A DNA stretch of 21,157 nucleotides from a virus. Where the stretch lies: the IMG/VR virus record IMGVR_UViG_3300009164_006532, positions 1 through 21,157 of that record; one strand, written 5' to 3'. A model generated the notes under the pieces. That model searched no databases and was not told the DNA's origin. It saw only the letters and a list, made by a program, of their open reading frames with translations. How positions within the stretch are numbered: position 1 is the stretch's first letter; each line of letters begins with the position of its first letter. Positions 7,469 through 15,477 of the stretch are shown one piece after another. Both the position numbers and the translations under genes were made by a program.

Positions 7469-7482
7469 TTAACTATATAAAT

Positions 7483-8862
7483 ATGCATATAGCACTTCTC
7501 ATATATGGGCGAATTAATCAATTTAGAGATAATTATGTAACTTTATTTAATCATATTGGAAAAGAGCATACTATTGATGTTTTTCTATCTTCGGATGATG
7601 CATTAAATAGTGAATTAAATGAATTTATAGAATTGTACAAACCTAAAAGGTATTGTAATGACAAAATAAAACACGAAGGAAAACTTAAAACATATGCATC
7701 ATGGGATAAAAATGTTACACATAATAAAGCTATATATAATGTAGAGTGTCACTATATAAATAAGAAACGCGTATTTACACTTCTTGAATCTTACAGTAGT
7801 GAAGCATCTGTCTCTTATGACTGTGTTATATCTACACGAATTGATCTAGAATTCTTAACACCATTTAATTTAATAAATCCTCTAGACAATACAATCTATA
7901 TCCCAAATCAATGTGATTTTGTTCAATATGGAATTAATGACCAAGTCGCATATGGTAATATGAATACAATGAGTAAATATATGAATATATATGACACTAT
8001 TTTTTTCCTTTTAGATAATAATCTTACTGTGCCTCATTCAGAAAAAATGACTTTTTCAAATATACAATATCATAATCTAAATGTCGTTAGAGTTCCTATA
8101 TCATATAATTATAATAAAAAAGATGCTGCTATTGTACTTACAGGTGCGATGGCTTCGAGAAAAAAGGCATATTCTACTGCCAATGATAATGTTATACAAG
8201 ACAAAAGTGAGTATATTAATTTTAAAGCAACATATTTAGGAATTAAGAAAAATATAATAGATGCAAATCCTGAATATAATTTTGAAATTTTTATAGCATC
8301 ATGGAATCCTGATCTTGAACAAGAACTTACTGAACTATATACACCAGCAAAGTCAATATTTGAAAATAATGAAAACTATAGAGGTTATTTAAGTTCACTT
8401 GGAGGATATTATTCAGTAGCATCACATGCATTAAGCCTAAAAAAAGGCATAGAACTTGTAGAATTATGTAATAAAAGGTACGAATATGTGATATGGGATC
8501 GGTTAGATTGCCTTTTATGGAAAGAATTGAAACTTTCTACTTATGATCCTGAAAAACTATATACTCATAAATGGAATAATGCAAATTCTGATTGTTTTTT
8601 TGTCATGAATTTAAAAACAGCATCTATTTTTAAGAATTTAATTAATAGTGCAGAAAATGGAAATATTCCAGCAACACATTCTTGGATAAAAAAATATGTA
8701 GAAGAATATATGAAAATGCAACTTTTTGAATCTGAAATTATTCCTGGTGAACACTGGGAACTTATTCGTAAATTATATTCAAATTCTTATCTATCAAATA
8801 AAATAAGTGAATCTACTATTAATGAGTATGGGTTAATACTTGATGAAATCAAAGAATATTAG
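7483..8862 (+). CDS. Tandem two-domain RxD-family glycosyltransferase
   Basis: A 459-residue protein made of two similar GT-A-like halves. The first half (about 1-225) has HIALLIYGR, VFLSSDD, and YDCVISTRIDLEF with its R-x-D motif. A NDQVAYGN segment in it parallels NDQIVLGR in the gene at 4753. The second half (about 226-459) restarts with AAIVLTGA, FEIFIASW, and YEYVIWDRLDCLLW, again with R-x-D. I read this as an internal duplication giving two active sites that could add successive sugars or alternate residues. The sister families are at 4753-5505 and 16744-18393. The ATG at 7483 was chosen because it follows the promoter box and removes an overlap with the GT61 gene. Donor and acceptor are unknown. 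Confidence 0.6.
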   Translation: MHIALLIYGRINQFRDNYVTLFNHIGKEHTIDVFLSSDDALNSELNEFIELYKPKRYCNDKIKHEGKLKTYASWDKNVTHNKAIYNVECHYINKKRVFTLLESYSSEASVSYDCVISTRIDLEFLTPFNLINPLDNTIYIPNQCDFVQYGINDQVAYGNMNTMSKYMNIYDTIFFLLDNNLTVPHSEKMTFSNIQYHNLNVVRVPISYNYNKKDAAIVLTGAMASRKKAYSTANDNVIQDKSEYINFKATYLGIKKNIIDANPEYNFEIFIASWNPDLEQELTELYTPAKSIFENNENYRGYLSSLGGYYSVASHALSLKKGIELVELCNKRYEYVIWDRLDCLLWKELKLSTYDPEKLYTHKWNNANSDCFFVMNLKTASIFKNLINSAENGNIPATHSWIKKYVEEYMKMQLFESEIIPGEHWELIRKLYSNSYLSNKISESTINEYGLILDEIKEY

Positions 8863-8869
8863 TGATACC

Positions 8870-8879
8870 TAAACATTTA
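8870..8879 (+). promoter_or_regulatory. Upstream box of the 8899 gene
   Basis: TAAACATTTA lies 19 nt before the ATG and is followed by a TTTAATATAA tract touching the start codon. The match to the common box is imperfect but the spacing is typical. Confidence 0.4.
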
Positions 8880-8898
8880 TATAAATTATTTAATATAA

Positions 8899-9570
8899 AT
8901 GAAATCAGTTACATTAAATAATATTTTAATTGATCATGAAACACCAACGCCTTTATGTGAAATTATGGGAAGAAATAAAAGTGATAAGGGTAGTATTGAT
9001 ATCACAAAATCATGGCATAATTATACTAGTTATTATTATTCTTTATTTAAAGATCTAAAAGATAAACCTCTTAATATTTTTGAACTAGGAATTGGTTCAC
9101 AAAAGTCAGAATTTCCAAATAACATGGGAGAGAATGGTCGCCCTGGCGCATCACTCTATGGTTGGAAAGAATTTTTCCCAAATGCACATATTTTTGGAGC
9201 CGATATAGATACTTCTATATTATTCAAAGATGAACGTATTAAGACATTTTATTGTGATTCACGTAATCCAGAAGTTATAACTTCTATGTGGAAAAATACA
9301 GAATTATCTGAATCATTTGATATAATTATAGACGACGGCTTACATATACTTGATGCAAATATAACTTTTTTTGAAAATAGCCTAGATAAATTATCTCCAA
9401 CTGGATTATTTATTATTGAAGATGTTGCCTCTTTTAATGAGTGTTATCTTCATATTCATTATTTAAATTCTAAATATAAAAATATCTCTATTCAACATGT
9501 AAGTATACCGTGTCCAGTAAATACAAATGGTGATAATAATTTAATTATTATTAAGAAAAATCTGCCTTAA
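8899..9570 (+). CDS. MycE-like SAM-dependent sugar O-methyltransferase
   Basis: A 223-residue class I methyltransferase. It has NKSDKG (26-31) and a SWHNYTSYY segment like the GTDK...YxxYY start of MycE/cephalosporin-hydroxylase-like enzymes. SAM motif I is IFELGIGS (60-67), followed by SLYGWKEFFPNAHIFGADID (85-104). The metal/active-site motif is DIIIDDGLHI (141-150), and then LFIIEDV (170-176). These landmarks fit Mg2+-dependent sugar O-methyltransferases, making it the second such activity in the window after 259-975. The two belong to different families and probably methylate different positions. The stop codon shares a TTAA with the stop of the convergent glycosyltransferase gene. Confidence 0.78.
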   Translation: MKSVTLNNILIDHETPTPLCEIMGRNKSDKGSIDITKSWHNYTSYYYSLFKDLKDKPLNIFELGIGSQKSEFPNNMGENGRPGASLYGWKEFFPNAHIFGADIDTSILFKDERIKTFYCDSRNPEVITSMWKNTELSESFDIIIDDGLHILDANITFFENSLDKLSPTGLFIIEDVASFNECYLHIHYLNSKYKNISIQHVSIPCPVNTNGDNNLIIIKKNLP

Positions 9571-10364
9571 TACTCACCATACATACATTTCAAAATAAGA
9601 TAATCTCTTCCTCGGCACGGTTTACGCTCCATATAATCATACAGAAATCCCTGTTCATCTCTTACAGGTATCTGCTTCCAGAGATTACGTTCACATAAGA
9701 AATATAAATTTAAAATTCCTTGGTCCATTCTACGAGCAATAGGATACTTTTCACTTAGTTCAAAAAGTCTATCTACTGTGTTTTCCTCTATAATTTTTGT
9801 ATCATATATGCACATCGTCCCTTGAAAGTAATCAGTTGATAAGTTATATGTGCCAAGCATCTGTACCTTTTCAATTACAGTTTCAAACATATCTAAACAG
9901 AATTGAGTGCTCAGTTTCCATTCATATGTAGGATAAGCATCACTGTGTGCGTAAATACAATTAGAAGGCTCACATGATCTCTTCATTCTCTCTAAAGGCC
10001 CATTAATACGTGCGCCTGCATCTAAGTAAAAGACTATATCCCATTGTCTAAAAAAAGTATCAAAAATGTGAAACTTATTGTACATAAACCCTCGTGGCAT
10101 AACATAACTATAATCTTCATGTTCAGGATGTTTGCGCCATACATTTAAAATAGTCTCAAAGTTTCTATCTTCTACTTCTCGAAGTATTACATTCATCATC
10201 TTAGCAACATCCTTTACCTCATCATGATTATAGAGTGTAGTCGATACTAAAAGGACAATATCGTCAGTCCATTGACCAACTTGTCTAGCCATCTGAATTG
10301 ATTGAAATGCTTTATTGATATATGGCTCGTTAGATAGAAATACAAGTACCCATTTTTTCTGCAT
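9567..10364 (-). CDS. GT-A-type glycosyltransferase
   Basis: A 265-residue protein beginning KKWVLVFLSNEPYINKAFQS, followed by a Rossmann-like half. It then has RGFMYNKFHIFDTFFRQWDIVFYLDAGARI (91-120 region), where DAG at 115-117 takes the place of the DxD metal motif. This arrangement (helix with K-F, then a strand ending in Asp) is that of GT8-like retaining transferases. Later TDYFQGTMCIYDTKII and RRMDQGILNLYFL resemble the closing substrate segments of such enzymes. The ATG at 10364 was preferred to 10397. The shorter form starts at the first conserved strand and follows a TAAAGATATT box by 18 nt, whereas the longer form would leave 9 nt to the divergent neighbour. The sugar is unknown. 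Confidence 0.65.
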   Translation of the reverse strand: MQKKWVLVFLSNEPYINKAFQSIQMARQVGQWTDDIVLLVSTTLYNHDEVKDVAKMMNVILREVEDRNFETILNVWRKHPEHEDYSYVMPRGFMYNKFHIFDTFFRQWDIVFYLDAGARINGPLERMKRSCEPSNCIYAHSDAYPTYEWKLSTQFCLDMFETVIEKVQMLGTYNLSTDYFQGTMCIYDTKIIEENTVDRLFELSEKYPIARRMDQGILNLYFLCERNLWKQIPVRDEQGFLYDYMERKPCRGRDYLILKCMYGEY

Positions 10365-10377
10365 TCTATTTTTAGTA

Positions 10378-10392
10378 TAAAGAATATCTTTA
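10378..10392. promoter_or_regulatory. Overlapping divergent promoter boxes
   Basis: On the plus strand, TAAAGAATAT (10378-10387) lies 19 nt before the ATG at 10407. On the minus strand, TAAAGATATT (10392-10383) lies 18 nt before the ATG at 10364. The boxes overlap by 5 bases, so both genes appear to share one 42-nt control region. Confidence 0.55.
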
Positions 10393-10406
10393 AACAAAGG
10401 TATATA

Positions 10407-11054
10407 ATGAAGTGTAGTCTATATACATGGCAGAATACATATAAAGATATTTCAGGACTCATTGTACAAGCATCTGCTTCAGATGGTTCAGACTCATGGC
10501 AATTATTTCCTATTGGAATGTCTTGGCCTTTTGCTGTACATTCACATCTAAAAGAAGCACTGCAAATTGCTACACATAATGCTACAGTATTACGTGCATT
10601 AAAAGATGTTACAGACCAATATCGTAGAGGATCTACTGAGTTTAATCGAAAAGTATTTTGTAGAAATCTAGCAAAAAATGGCATACAAAATAACGAATTA
10701 CATCATGAACACTATTTCACTTTTCTACCATCCTATAAATTTGTAATAAGCCCAGAAGGAAATGGAATTGACTGTCATAGACATTATGAGGCACTCTTGG
10801 CAGGATGTATTCCCATCATTGAACACAATCCACTTATTGAAGAGAAGTATAAGGGATGTTCTATTCTCTATACGACCGACTATTCTGAGATAACAGAAGA
10901 GTATCTTCAAGAAAAATATGAGGAAATGCTTCATAAGGAGTATGATTTTTCAAGACTCTTTCTAAGTTTCTATTCAGATGAAGAGCAGAAACTTATTAAG
11001 CAATGTGGTAATTATTGGTTAGGACAAAATAGAATACCAAAGTGGTATTCTTAA
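10407..11054 (+). CDS. Exostosin-like (GT47-type) glycosyltransferase
   Basis: A 215-residue protein whose centre carries the donor-binding motif of exostosin-type transferases: YKFVISPEGNGIDCHRHYEALLAGCIPIIE (110-139). In family terms this is the S-P-G, then an R-x-x-E-A-L-x-x-G-C-I-P sequence. It is short for GT47, about half to two thirds of typical viral or eukaryotic members. It keeps little beyond the C-terminal Rossmann domain and has no signal anchor. The N-terminal 40 residues resemble nothing I recognise. No frameshift remnant is visible upstream, where the divergent gene begins. The stop overlaps the convergent neighbour's stop in a TTAA. The transferred sugar is unknown. Confidence 0.68.
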   Translation: MKCSLYTWQNTYKDISGLIVQASASDGSDSWQLFPIGMSWPFAVHSHLKEALQIATHNATVLRALKDVTDQYRRGSTEFNRKVFCRNLAKNGIQNNELHHEHYFTFLPSYKFVISPEGNGIDCHRHYEALLAGCIPIIEHNPLIEEKYKGCSILYTTDYSEITEEYLQEKYEEMLHKEYDFSRLFLSFYSDEEQKLIKQCGNYWLGQNRIPKWYS

Positions 11055-11956
11055 GAGGGCTGTACAAAGTCCTCAAGATATTTACAATGTACATGAATAC
11101 AATTTACCTTAAATGCTGCACCCTTTTCATTCTTAAGATATAAATAGCGTATACCATCAATAAATCTCCACTCGTAGTTATACTCATTATACATTACATC
11201 ATTACCCCACCAGACTTGTCCCCTGCGAAACCATTCATTACGATGCGTTTCATCTGGACCTCCCACACGAATTCCAATACCAAGGCCATCAAAGAGTTCT
11301 TGATTAAAATACTCGAAATTTTCCCAAATGGAGGCTGCATATCTCTCATCCTTCCACAAACCAGGAAGCATCAATGCACGTGCACGATTTTCAGGCTTCT
11401 CAAGCCATTCGCCAATGGCTCCCATCTCTGAAATAAAGTCAGTATGATGCTTAATGAACTCTAAAAAATATGTATTCAAATCATGTAATATGTTTACGGA
11501 TTTAACATAGCAAAATGCAGAGCACATATGTTTATTCTGTACACGTGAAAATGTGATCTCCTTTGTCCTAAATTTAGGGAGCAGGTCCTCTGGTTTGAAA
11601 AAGATAAGCATATCTAATTCAAGAAAAAGAACATCTTCTTGAGGATAAATTCTGAGAAATTTCTCAAGTACAAAGAAACGTTCAAAAGACCGAATAAAAA
11701 GTAATTTGCGATCACCGATATTTTCTGCAATACAGAATCTTGAGTAATTATCTTGGACAGTCTGTGTAAATTCTGCATCAGTAAACCATTCATATGGTAG
11801 AATCTTTACAGAGTATTTTTTTAACTCATCAATATATTTTGAATTCATATCATCTATAATAAATACAATTTCTCCTGAAAAGAAGACTCTTGCATGCTTA
11901 ACAGTATCTACACAATAATGAGGTAGTTTTCCAATAAATGTATATACAAGTATCAT
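11051..11956 (-). CDS. GT-A-type glycosyltransferase
   Basis: A 301-residue protein with a first strand MILVYTFIGKLPHYCVDTVK, then VFIIDD (31-36). A conserved helix follows, FIRSFERFFVLEKFL. The putative metal motif is VLFLELDMLIFF (109-120), with E113/D115 in place of DxD. A C-terminal half is rich in tryptophan (VWWGNDVMYN) and ends IHVHCKYLEDF. The arrangement fits a nucleotide-sugar transferase of uncertain family. It is likely a retaining or inverting GT-A enzyme working on the same glycan as its neighbours. Its upstream box lies at the end of the fucosyltransferase gene, so the two minus-strand genes probably have separate transcripts. A divergent function cannot be excluded. Confidence 0.58.
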   Translation of the reverse strand: MILVYTFIGKLPHYCVDTVKHARVFFSGEIVFIIDDMNSKYIDELKKYSVKILPYEWFTDAEFTQTVQDNYSRFCIAENIGDRKLLFIRSFERFFVLEKFLRIYPQEDVLFLELDMLIFFKPEDLLPKFRTKEITFSRVQNKHMCSAFCYVKSVNILHDLNTYFLEFIKHHTDFISEMGAIGEWLEKPENRARALMLPGLWKDERYAASIWENFEYFNQELFDGLGIGIRVGGPDETHRNEWFRRGQVWWGNDVMYNEYNYEWRFIDGIRYLYLKNEKGAAFKVNCIHVHCKYLEDFVQPS

Positions 11957-11979
11957 ATATATATATATATTTATTTGAT

Positions 11980-11989
11980 AATATCTTTA
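11980..11989 (-). promoter_or_regulatory. Upstream box of the 11956 gene
   Basis: Read on the minus strand, TAAAGATATT is a perfect match to the common box. It lies 23 nt before the ATG and overlaps the stop codon of the fucosyltransferase gene. An alternating AT run (11957-11970) separates box and start codon. Confidence 0.55.
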
Positions 11990-12823
11990 GACTTTGATAA
12001 ATTCAGAGGGCCAAAATAGATCTGGATTAAAAGTTGGACCAATAGAAATTCCTGGAACTACTATTTTCTTAGAAGGATTCTTATTCAAGTAAGCTCCCCA
12101 CCACCCAAGAGTACTCTTTGTAGTGAGTATCATATGGTCACATTTAGTCATAATTGCTAAATCTTTAATTGTATCATTCACTTCACAGAATAGAGTATTT
12201 GGCATATTTTGTTTACACCAATTCATATCTGATTCATTTGAGTTACCCTTTTGTTGATTTCCTCCTGTAAAGAGCAAAAATATATACTTATCATCACTGA
12301 ATTCTACATTTTGTGCATAGTATATATATCTTAGAAAAATTTGTGGAGTCTCATGTGTTTCACGATAATCTCCACGACGAAAATGTATACCTACAATTTC
12401 TTTATTTGGATACCTTTGTTTAATTGATTCAATATAGTCTGTAGAAAATGCATCAATAGAATCTACAAATGTATACATAGAAATAATATCATTTTTATAA
12501 TCTTTAAAAAAATGTTCTGATTCAAAATGTCCATGAAGTGCTACAGACCCACTTATATCAAAAAATCGACGATCAAGTACCTCAAGATGATTTTGTGCCT
12601 CTCTAAATAATTCAAGATGAGTACAATTATTCGGATTTATTGATGGTATAGTATGTTTAAAATTATGCAATAGACAACTCTGTCCATCGGCAACTCGTGT
12701 ATTAATATCTTCTGGAAGATAAACCTGTGAATTATTCTTTAATGCAAGTGCCTTTAAAGCTGCCAATTGAAACATTTGGTTCCCAAGACGACCACATCTG
12801 CCTAATTCCGGAAAAAAAAACAT
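11987..12823 (-). CDS. Alpha-1,2-fucosyltransferase-like protein (GT11)
   Basis: A 278-residue protein with the hallmark order of GT11. It has GRLGNQMFQ (11-19), LHGHFESEHFF (96-106), the GDP-fucose motif GIHFRRGDY (145-153, with H147, R149, R150 and D152), and MILTTKSTLGWWGAYL (231-246), the usual S-x-x-S-W-W-G-A segment. Length and motif spacing are normal, so the enzyme is probably active. Family knowledge says it transfers L-fucose from GDP-fucose to a galactose-like residue. No GDP-fucose synthesis gene is in the window. There is no membrane anchor, unlike animal homologs but like bacterial and viral ones. It is divergent from the HAD/nucleotidyltransferase gene, with 56 nt between start codons. 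Confidence 0.85.
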   Translation of the reverse strand: MFFFPELGRCGRLGNQMFQLAALKALALKNNSQVYLPEDINTRVADGQSCLLHNFKHTIPSINPNNCTHLELFREAQNHLEVLDRRFFDISGSVALHGHFESEHFFKDYKNDIISMYTFVDSIDAFSTDYIESIKQRYPNKEIVGIHFRRGDYRETHETPQIFLRYIYYAQNVEFSDDKYIFLLFTGGNQQKGNSNESDMNWCKQNMPNTLFCEVNDTIKDLAIMTKCDHMILTTKSTLGWWGAYLNKNPSKKIVVPGISIGPTFNPDLFWPSEFIKV

Positions 12824-12839
12824 CTGTAAGTATAACCCT

Positions 12840-12863
12840 GCGATATTTAAGCCTAAATAAAAG
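12840..12863. promoter_or_regulatory. Divergent promoter boxes, 12823 and 12880 genes
   Basis: On the minus strand, TAAATATCGC (12849-12840) lies 16 nt before the ATG at 12823. On the plus strand, TAAATAAAAG (12854-12863) lies 16 nt before the ATG at 12880. Both are imperfect matches with typical spacing. Confidence 0.4.
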
Positions 12864-12879
12864 ACATGAACTTTGTAAA

Positions 12880-14313
12880 ATGATCAAGGCGATCTTCTTT
12901 GATCTAGACGGAGTCCTGTTTGATGGAAAGGTATTTCATAGAGATCTTTTTTTAATGACTGTATCGCAATTTGGAATACAAGGGGTAGATGAAAGTTTTC
13001 ATGAAGAATATTTAGAGGGACTTTCAACAAAGCAGAAAATAGATATTCTTATTACAAAAGGACTACTAACTCCTAAGAGTAAGATGGATTTCTTTGATAT
13101 TAAACAGAATTTAACTGAAATTGCACTCTGTGGTAAACAAAAACCTAATGAATATCTTATCTCAATTCTTCGGATACTTAAGGAAAAGGGCTACAGACTT
13201 ATCTGTGTAAGTAATTCAATTACAGGTACTGTAGAGAGGTCACTATATTTAACAGGTATTCTTGACCTATTTGATTCATTCTATGGAAATGAATCATGTG
13301 CAAATCCCAAACCTTCACCTGACCCATATCTGAATGCATTTCAAAAGGAGGGACTTGCGCCAAATGAGGTTATTATTCTTGAAGATAGTGTGTATGGGCG
13401 CATGGCAGCATATGCTTCTGGAGCTCATATACTGCCTATTGTAGATCCTATGGATGTTACTCTTGATAAGATACTAAAGGCAATTCACCAAGTGAATCAA
13501 GGACACATGTCAGAAGAGAAGAAGACACTTCATGTGGTTGTACCTATGGCTGGACTCGGTTCACGATTCTCTAAGGCAGGATACACTATTCCTAAACCTT
13601 TTATTCCTGTCTTTGGAAAACCGATGATTCAATGGGTGATTGATAATATGAAAGTACATCCTGAGATCTATGGAGGTGTTGCTGTTGCAATTCCCTGGGC
13701 TCTAAAGTTTCATTTTATTGTACAGCAGACTCATCTAGATGCCTATGATTTTAATGCCCTCTGTAAATCGTGTGATATTGACTATACAATTACACCGATT
13801 ACATCTATAACTGAAGGTGCAGCTTGTTCGGTACTTCTTGCAAAGGAACATATCAATAATAATGAACCACTAGTCACTGTAAATTCAGACCAGTTTCTTG
13901 AATGGGACCAGAATGAATTCTATCGTGCACTCTGCAATGATGAATTTGACGGGTGTATATCAGTCTTTGAACAAAATAATCCCAATGATATAAAATGGTC
14001 GTATTCAAAGACTGATTTAAAGGGTATTGTAACTGAAGTTGCTGAGAAGAAATATATTAGCAACTGGGCAACCACTGGAATCTATGGTTGGAAGCATGGG
14101 TCAGATTATGTACGCTATGCTGAAGAGATGATTGCAAAGAATATCCGTGTAAATAATGAATTCTATGTATGTCCAGTCTACAATGAGGCGATTGCTGGAG
14201 GTGGTGTCTTTAGAAATCTAGTTTGTAAACGTCTGTGGGGCCTGGGTGTACCTGAGGACTTAGAGATTTTCCTCAAGATCTATGCAGATGGAACCAAGGC
14301 CAAGAACTCTTGA
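12880..14313 (+). CDS. HAD phosphatase fused to sugar nucleotidyltransferase
   Basis: A 477-residue fusion. Residues 1-210 are a beta-phosphoglucomutase-like HAD: FFDLDGVLFDG with D8/D10, VSNSITG (S111), NPKPSPDPY with K144, and LEDSVYG (E168, D169). Residues 215-477 are a nucleotidyltransferase: VVPMAGLGSRFSKAGYTIPKPF (R229, K239), VNSDQFLEWD (D337), VTEVAEKKYISNWATTGIYGW, and NNEFYVCPVYNEAI. The second half matches a nucleotidyltransferase type common in bacterial capsule loci. All catalytic residues are present. The domain order is the reverse of 1914-3941, where the nucleotidyltransferase comes first, so the two fusions arose separately. I start at 12880 because an upstream in-frame ATG at 12727 lies inside the divergent fucosyltransferase gene and precedes the promoter box. 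The next gene overlaps its end. Confidence 0.85.
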   Translation: MIKAIFFDLDGVLFDGKVFHRDLFLMTVSQFGIQGVDESFHEEYLEGLSTKQKIDILITKGLLTPKSKMDFFDIKQNLTEIALCGKQKPNEYLISILRILKEKGYRLICVSNSITGTVERSLYLTGILDLFDSFYGNESCANPKPSPDPYLNAFQKEGLAPNEVIILEDSVYGRMAAYASGAHILPIVDPMDVTLDKILKAIHQVNQGHMSEEKKTLHVVVPMAGLGSRFSKAGYTIPKPFIPVFGKPMIQWVIDNMKVHPEIYGGVAVAIPWALKFHFIVQQTHLDAYDFNALCKSCDIDYTITPITSITEGAACSVLLAKEHINNNEPLVTVNSDQFLEWDQNEFYRALCNDEFDGCISVFEQNNPNDIKWSYSKTDLKGIVTEVAEKKYISNWATTGIYGWKHGSDYVRYAEEMIAKNIRVNNEFYVCPVYNEAIAGGGVFRNLVCKRLWGLGVPEDLEIFLKIYADGTKAKNS

Positions 14314-15436
14314 TGAACTTGAAAACGTGTATTTGAGTATGAAGAAACATCTAGATATACCTACTTCCTGGACATGGCGTTCAAATCTTAGAGAGACTTC
14401 TCTAGATACATCTACTTGCCTGGCTATCTATACATATGGACCATGGAAACTTCATTCACCGAGTTGGGCTCGACTTATGGAGTGGATGAGGCCTTTATGC
14501 AAGGCAGGTATTCTCTTTTCTGTGGGTGACGGACCTATAGAGGATCGTGGAGTTCTACACTTTACTTTACATCAATGTAGTGCATTTGGTAGTGAAAAGA
14601 AGGTGTATGATGGAGCCTTCCTAGAACCACTTCTAAAAGAACTTGCAGGCCTTCGCATTCTTTTCCGCGGACTTCTTGTTACACCCACTGGAATTGCACT
14701 GCGTGGTTACCCAAGTACATATCAAGGACTTCAAAAACTTATGGGAGTTCGTAATCGGTTGCGTGAAACCTTTCAGGGCGCTGGAGTACCTTTTGATCCC
14801 CCTTATATCAATGATATCTGTCATGCAACTCTCTTTCGCTGGACAACAACTCCAACTCAAGAAATGGTAGACCATATTCAGAAGGGCATTGACAAATGGT
14901 CAGAATGTATCCTCGCTGAACTTTCTCCTTATCGCTGGTCAGTAGGATATGGAACCCTTCGTATGTTTACTCAGGAAATTACAGAACTTGCAAGCATCTG
15001 GACACCTCAGAAGATTGCACATCGTGGACTTATTAATGGGCCAAATCATCACGCTGAAAATTCAATCACTACTATTACAGAATGGTGTCGTCAGGGTCAT
15101 GCAAGTGAGATTGATATCTGGTGGCACCAGGGGCGCTTCTGGATTGGACACGATGAACCTCGCGAACCTGTAAGCCCTGAATTTCTCCGTCCTGAGTATT
15201 TATGGATTCATGCTAAGAATCCTGCTGGATTCTATCATCTGCAAAAACTTTCGAATGAAAAAGGGTGGGGGCTCAGAATATTTTATCATACTGATGAAGA
15301 CTATGTACTAACAACAACTGGAGATACAATTATCTATCCAGGACTTCCTGATATGGAGGGATGGACTTATATGATGCCAGAAATGGGCAGTATCATTCCC
15401 ACAGTTGCAGCCAAGATCTGCTCAGATTATGCATAA
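14282..15436 (+). CDS. 2H-phosphoesterase fused to GDPD-like phosphodiesterase
   Basis: A protein of up to 384 residues with two putative phosphodiesterase domains. Residues 30-235 contain two H-x-T-L motifs, HFTL (93-96) and HATL (181-184), 88 residues apart, as in the 2H (LigT-like) superfamily. Residues 244-384 are a short glycerophosphodiesterase-like domain: HRG (247-249), EN (259-260), E276-x-D278, GHDE (289-292), WIHAKN (308-313), YPG and a terminal ICSDYA. This matches the compact bacterial form rather than a truncated barrel. The start overlaps the preceding gene by 32 nt in another frame. The ATG at 14288 is equally possible and is 17 nt from a TAGAGATTTT stretch. It probably hydrolyses or remodels phosphodiester-linked glycan precursors. 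The gene is clearly more GC-rich than the left half. Confidence 0.68.
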   Translation: MQMEPRPRTLDELENVYLSMKKHLDIPTSWTWRSNLRETSLDTSTCLAIYTYGPWKLHSPSWARLMEWMRPLCKAGILFSVGDGPIEDRGVLHFTLHQCSAFGSEKKVYDGAFLEPLLKELAGLRILFRGLLVTPTGIALRGYPSTYQGLQKLMGVRNRLRETFQGAGVPFDPPYINDICHATLFRWTTTPTQEMVDHIQKGIDKWSECILAELSPYRWSVGYGTLRMFTQEITELASIWTPQKIAHRGLINGPNHHAENSITTITEWCRQGHASEIDIWWHQGRFWIGHDEPREPVSPEFLRPEYLWIHAKNPAGFYHLQKLSNEKGWGLRIFYHTDEDYVLTTTGDTIIYPGLPDMEGWTYMMPEMGSIIPTVAAKICSDYA

Positions 15437-15450
15437 GTTATTATATGGCT

Positions 15451-15460
15451 TAAAGTTTAT
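15451..15460 (+). promoter_or_regulatory. Upstream box of the 15478 gene
   Basis: TAAAGTTTAT lies 17 nt before the ATG and is followed by TATATATG. It is a close match to the common box in sequence and spacing. Confidence 0.5.
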
Positions 15461-15477
15461 TATATATGTTAGTCTAG

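Noticed and set aside
10247-10684. 145-codon open frame on the minus strand
   Set aside because: It spans the divergent control region and is antisense to the exostosin-like gene; no motif and no upstream box support it.
11957-11970. Alternating AT run as a microsatellite of interest
   Set aside because: It is short and lies in the leader of a gene in AT-rich DNA; it is likely just part of the promoter spacer.
12727-12879. N-terminal extension of the HAD/nucleotidyltransferase gene
   Set aside because: The 51 extra residues are antisense to the fucosyltransferase start, lack HAD similarity and precede the promoter box.
14282-14313. Frameshift splitting one four-domain protein
   Set aside because: The nucleotidyltransferase already reaches its normal family end before the stop, and the next frame has its own ATGs; the overlap is noted as a finding instead.
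14633-15173. Three open frames of 74-80 codons within the 2H/GDPD gene
   Set aside because: They are shadows in other frames of a gene with conserved catalytic motifs.
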